A stretch of DNA of 7,295 bases from Betaproteobacteria bacterium UBA5582 (lineage in GTDB: Bacteria > Pseudomonadota > Gammaproteobacteria > Burkholderiales > Rhodocyclaceae): positions 1 to 7,295 of the forward strand of contig DILW01000086.1 of the NCBI GenBank assembly GCA_002425245.1, read 5' to 3'. Each line of letters begins with the position of its first letter. Position 1 is the first letter of the stretch. Under the pieces are notes generated by a model. It saw only the letters and a program-made list of their open reading frames with translations. It was not told the origin of the DNA and ran no database searches. Below, piece after piece: positions 6,514-7,295 of the stretch. Made by a program: the position numbers and the translations under genes.

Positions 6514-6927
6514 TCAGATATCCTCGATTGCCGGTAGCAGCCGGTCGGCCGCACGCAGCCGTTCGGCCATCACACGCATCACCTGCATGGCAAAGAAGGG
6601 CGTGTTCTGGACGAGAAACTGAAAGCGCTTCTCGTCGATGGCAACGAACTCGCAGTCGCTGGTGGCGAGCACGCTGGCCGAGCGCGGGCCGGGCGACACC
6701 AGGCCCATTTCGCCGACGATGCTGCCGTTGTGCAAGCTTTCGACCACCCGGTTATTGACGACCACGTCGGCACTGCCGCTGGTCAGCACGTACATCAGTC
6801 CGCCTTCGTCGCCCTCGTCGAAAAGTGTATTGCCGACGGGGACGCGAACGATGGTGGGGTTATGGGCAAAAAGTTCGAAGAAGACCATGTTGCGTTCCAT
6901 AGGGTTGAGGTAGGCCTTTTGTAACAT
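6514..6927 (-). CDS. Stand-alone cyclic-nucleotide-binding domain protein
   Basis: This small cytoplasmic protein of 137 residues consists almost wholly of one cNMP-binding (Crp/PKA-type) beta-roll. VGNTLFDEGDEGGLMYVLTSG lies at about 31-51, and the phosphate-binding cassette GEMG (72-75) with PRSAS (81-85) follows. Glu73 and Arg82 occupy the positions that usually contact ribose and cyclic phosphate, so ligand binding looks possible. A C-terminal helix (about 110-135) follows, but there is no helix-turn-helix or other output domain. The ATG at 6927 is preferred because GGAG lies four bases upstream. A longer frame runs back into the transporter gene and is not protein-like. MERN at residue 10 is a weaker alternative start. 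It lies downstream of the transporter gene on the same strand, 70 bp away, and converges on the glycosyltransferase with 7 bp between stops. Its role is unknown. Confidence 0.85.
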   Translation of the reverse strand: MLQKAYLNPMERNMVFFELFAHNPTIVRVPVGNTLFDEGDEGGLMYVLTSGSADVVVNNRVVESLHNGSIVGEMGLVSPGPRSASVLATSDCEFVAIDEKRFQFLVQNTPFFAMQVMRVMAERLRAADRLLPAIEDI

Positions 6928-6931
6928 GTCG

Positions 6932-6935
6932 CTCC
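6932..6935 (-). promoter_or_regulatory. Shine-Dalgarno of the cNMP-binding protein gene
   Basis: On the minus strand GGAG is followed by CGAC and then the ATG at 6927. The spacing is short but acceptable. It decides this start over the longer open frame. Confidence 0.5.
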
Positions 6936-6949
6936 GCGTCCAGTATTTC

Positions 6950-6974
6950 AGGGCAATGACAAAACTCTTGCCCT
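6950..6974 (-). repeat. 7-bp inverted repeat between transporter and cNMP-binding genes
   Basis: AGGGCAA (6950-6956) and TTGCCCT (6968-6974) are perfect inverted repeats separated by 11 bases. They lie in the 70-bp gap after the transporter stop and upstream of the small gene's start. The RNA could fold into a 7-bp hairpin with an 11-base loop, or the DNA could be an operator. No T-tract follows the second arm, so a rho-independent terminator is unlikely. Confidence 0.4.
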
Positions 6975-6997
6975 TGATCCAGCGCAAGCGGCGGCGT

Positions 6998-7295
6998 CTA
7001 CAGACGCAACAGGACGATGCCCGAGAGCACGGCGCCGCCGGCCACCAGCCCGGGGCGCAGGCGGCCTTCCTTGAACCACAGGCTGCCGATGAGCACGGCA
7101 AAGACCACCGAGCTTTCGCGCAGGGCGGCGACCAGGGCCACTGGCGCCTGGGTCATCGCCCACAGGATGGTGCTGTAGGCGGTCGTCGAGCACAGTGCGC
7201 CGGCCAGGCCGAGCCGCCAGTGCCCGGCGAAGTAGGTGAGCATCGGCCGGCCCCGCCGTCGATACTGCCAGAGCAGGATGAGCAGCGGTTCGCAC
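6998..7295 (-). CDS. EamA/DMT-family transporter, C-terminal part (5' end outside window)
   Basis: Only the last 98 residues are visible. The gene continues past the window end, and the stop codon is the TAG at 6998-7000. The stretch holds a hydrophobic segment at about residues 28-47, the family-like APVALVAALRESSVVFAVLIG segment (50-70), the short positively charged loop FKEGRLRPG (74-82) and a last helix at about 83-98. This matches the end of the second EamA repeat in drug/metabolite transporters, which usually have about 290-300 residues and ten helices. The substrate cannot be told. An internal ATG at 7243 lies within the domain and is not a plausible start. It may be co-transcribed with the cNMP-binding gene 70 bp downstream. 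Confidence 0.85.
   Translation of the reverse strand, partial: CEPLLILLWQYRRRGRPMLTYFAGHWRLGLAGALCSTTAYSTILWAMTQAPVALVAALRESSVVFAVLIGSLWFKEGRLRPGLVAGGAVLSGIVLLRL

Noticed and set aside
5172..6554. A 460-codon minus-strand open frame across the glycosyltransferase
   Set aside because: It is a shadow frame. The plus-strand product has GT4 motifs and a good ribosome-binding site, while the minus-strand product has no recognisable motif.
6928..7101. N-terminal extension of the cNMP-binding protein to an ATG at 7101
   Set aside because: It overlaps the transporter gene in another frame, is Cys/Arg/Ala-rich and not domain-like. The ATG at 6927 has a nearby GGAG.
1..7295. CRISPR array, tRNA/rRNA genes, insertion sequences, prophage or defence system
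   Set aside because: I looked for repeats, transposase-like frames and structural RNA signatures and saw none. Coding density and base use look uniform apart from the intergenic AT-rich island.

Overview
The window reads as chromosomal DNA from a GC-rich Gram-negative bacterium. Gene content and codon use suggest a betaproteobacterium, perhaps of the Rhodocyclaceae/Azonexaceae type, but this is an inference from style and no marker gene is present. It appears to begin at a real assembly contig end: the first 22 bases match the Illumina TruSeq read-2 adapter at 20 of 22 positions, so they are probably not genomic.

Layout. (1) Minus strand, up to 1208: purT (formate-dependent GAR transformylase), nearly complete, with its last few codons replaced by adapter. 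(2) 1209-1392: a divergent intergenic region with an AT-rich core and a 13-bp palindrome. (3) Plus strand, 1393-4446: a large membrane-bound hybrid sensor kinase (TM, periplasmic Cache-type sensor, TM, HisKA, HATPase, REC, REC, Hpt). (4) Plus strand, 4523-5323 and 5325-6506: a two-gene operon. It encodes a PlcP-type calcineurin-like metallophosphoesterase and a GT4 glycosyltransferase resembling diacylglycerol glycosyltransferases, separated by one base. (5) Minus strand: the C-terminal part of an EamA/DMT-family transporter (6998 to the window end), followed by a small stand-alone cyclic-nucleotide-binding-domain protein (6514-6927). The latter converges on the glycosyltransferase with 7 bp between stop codons.

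The most interesting part is the operon with its upstream region. Four heptamers resembling the PhoB half-site CTGTCAT lie at exact 11-bp intervals (4461-4500), with a -10-like hexamer ten bases further on. In rhizobia and marine bacteria, PlcP plus a glycosyltransferase (Agt) under PhoB replaces phospholipids with glycolipids during phosphate starvation. PlcP cuts the phospholipid head group to leave diacylglycerol, and Agt glycosylates that diacylglycerol. The sequence supports the same system here. The promoter geometry would place the transcript start at or very near the plcP start codon, which has no Shine-Dalgarno sequence, so a leaderless mRNA is possible. The remaining genes are ordinary housekeeping or signalling genes with no visible functional link to this operon.
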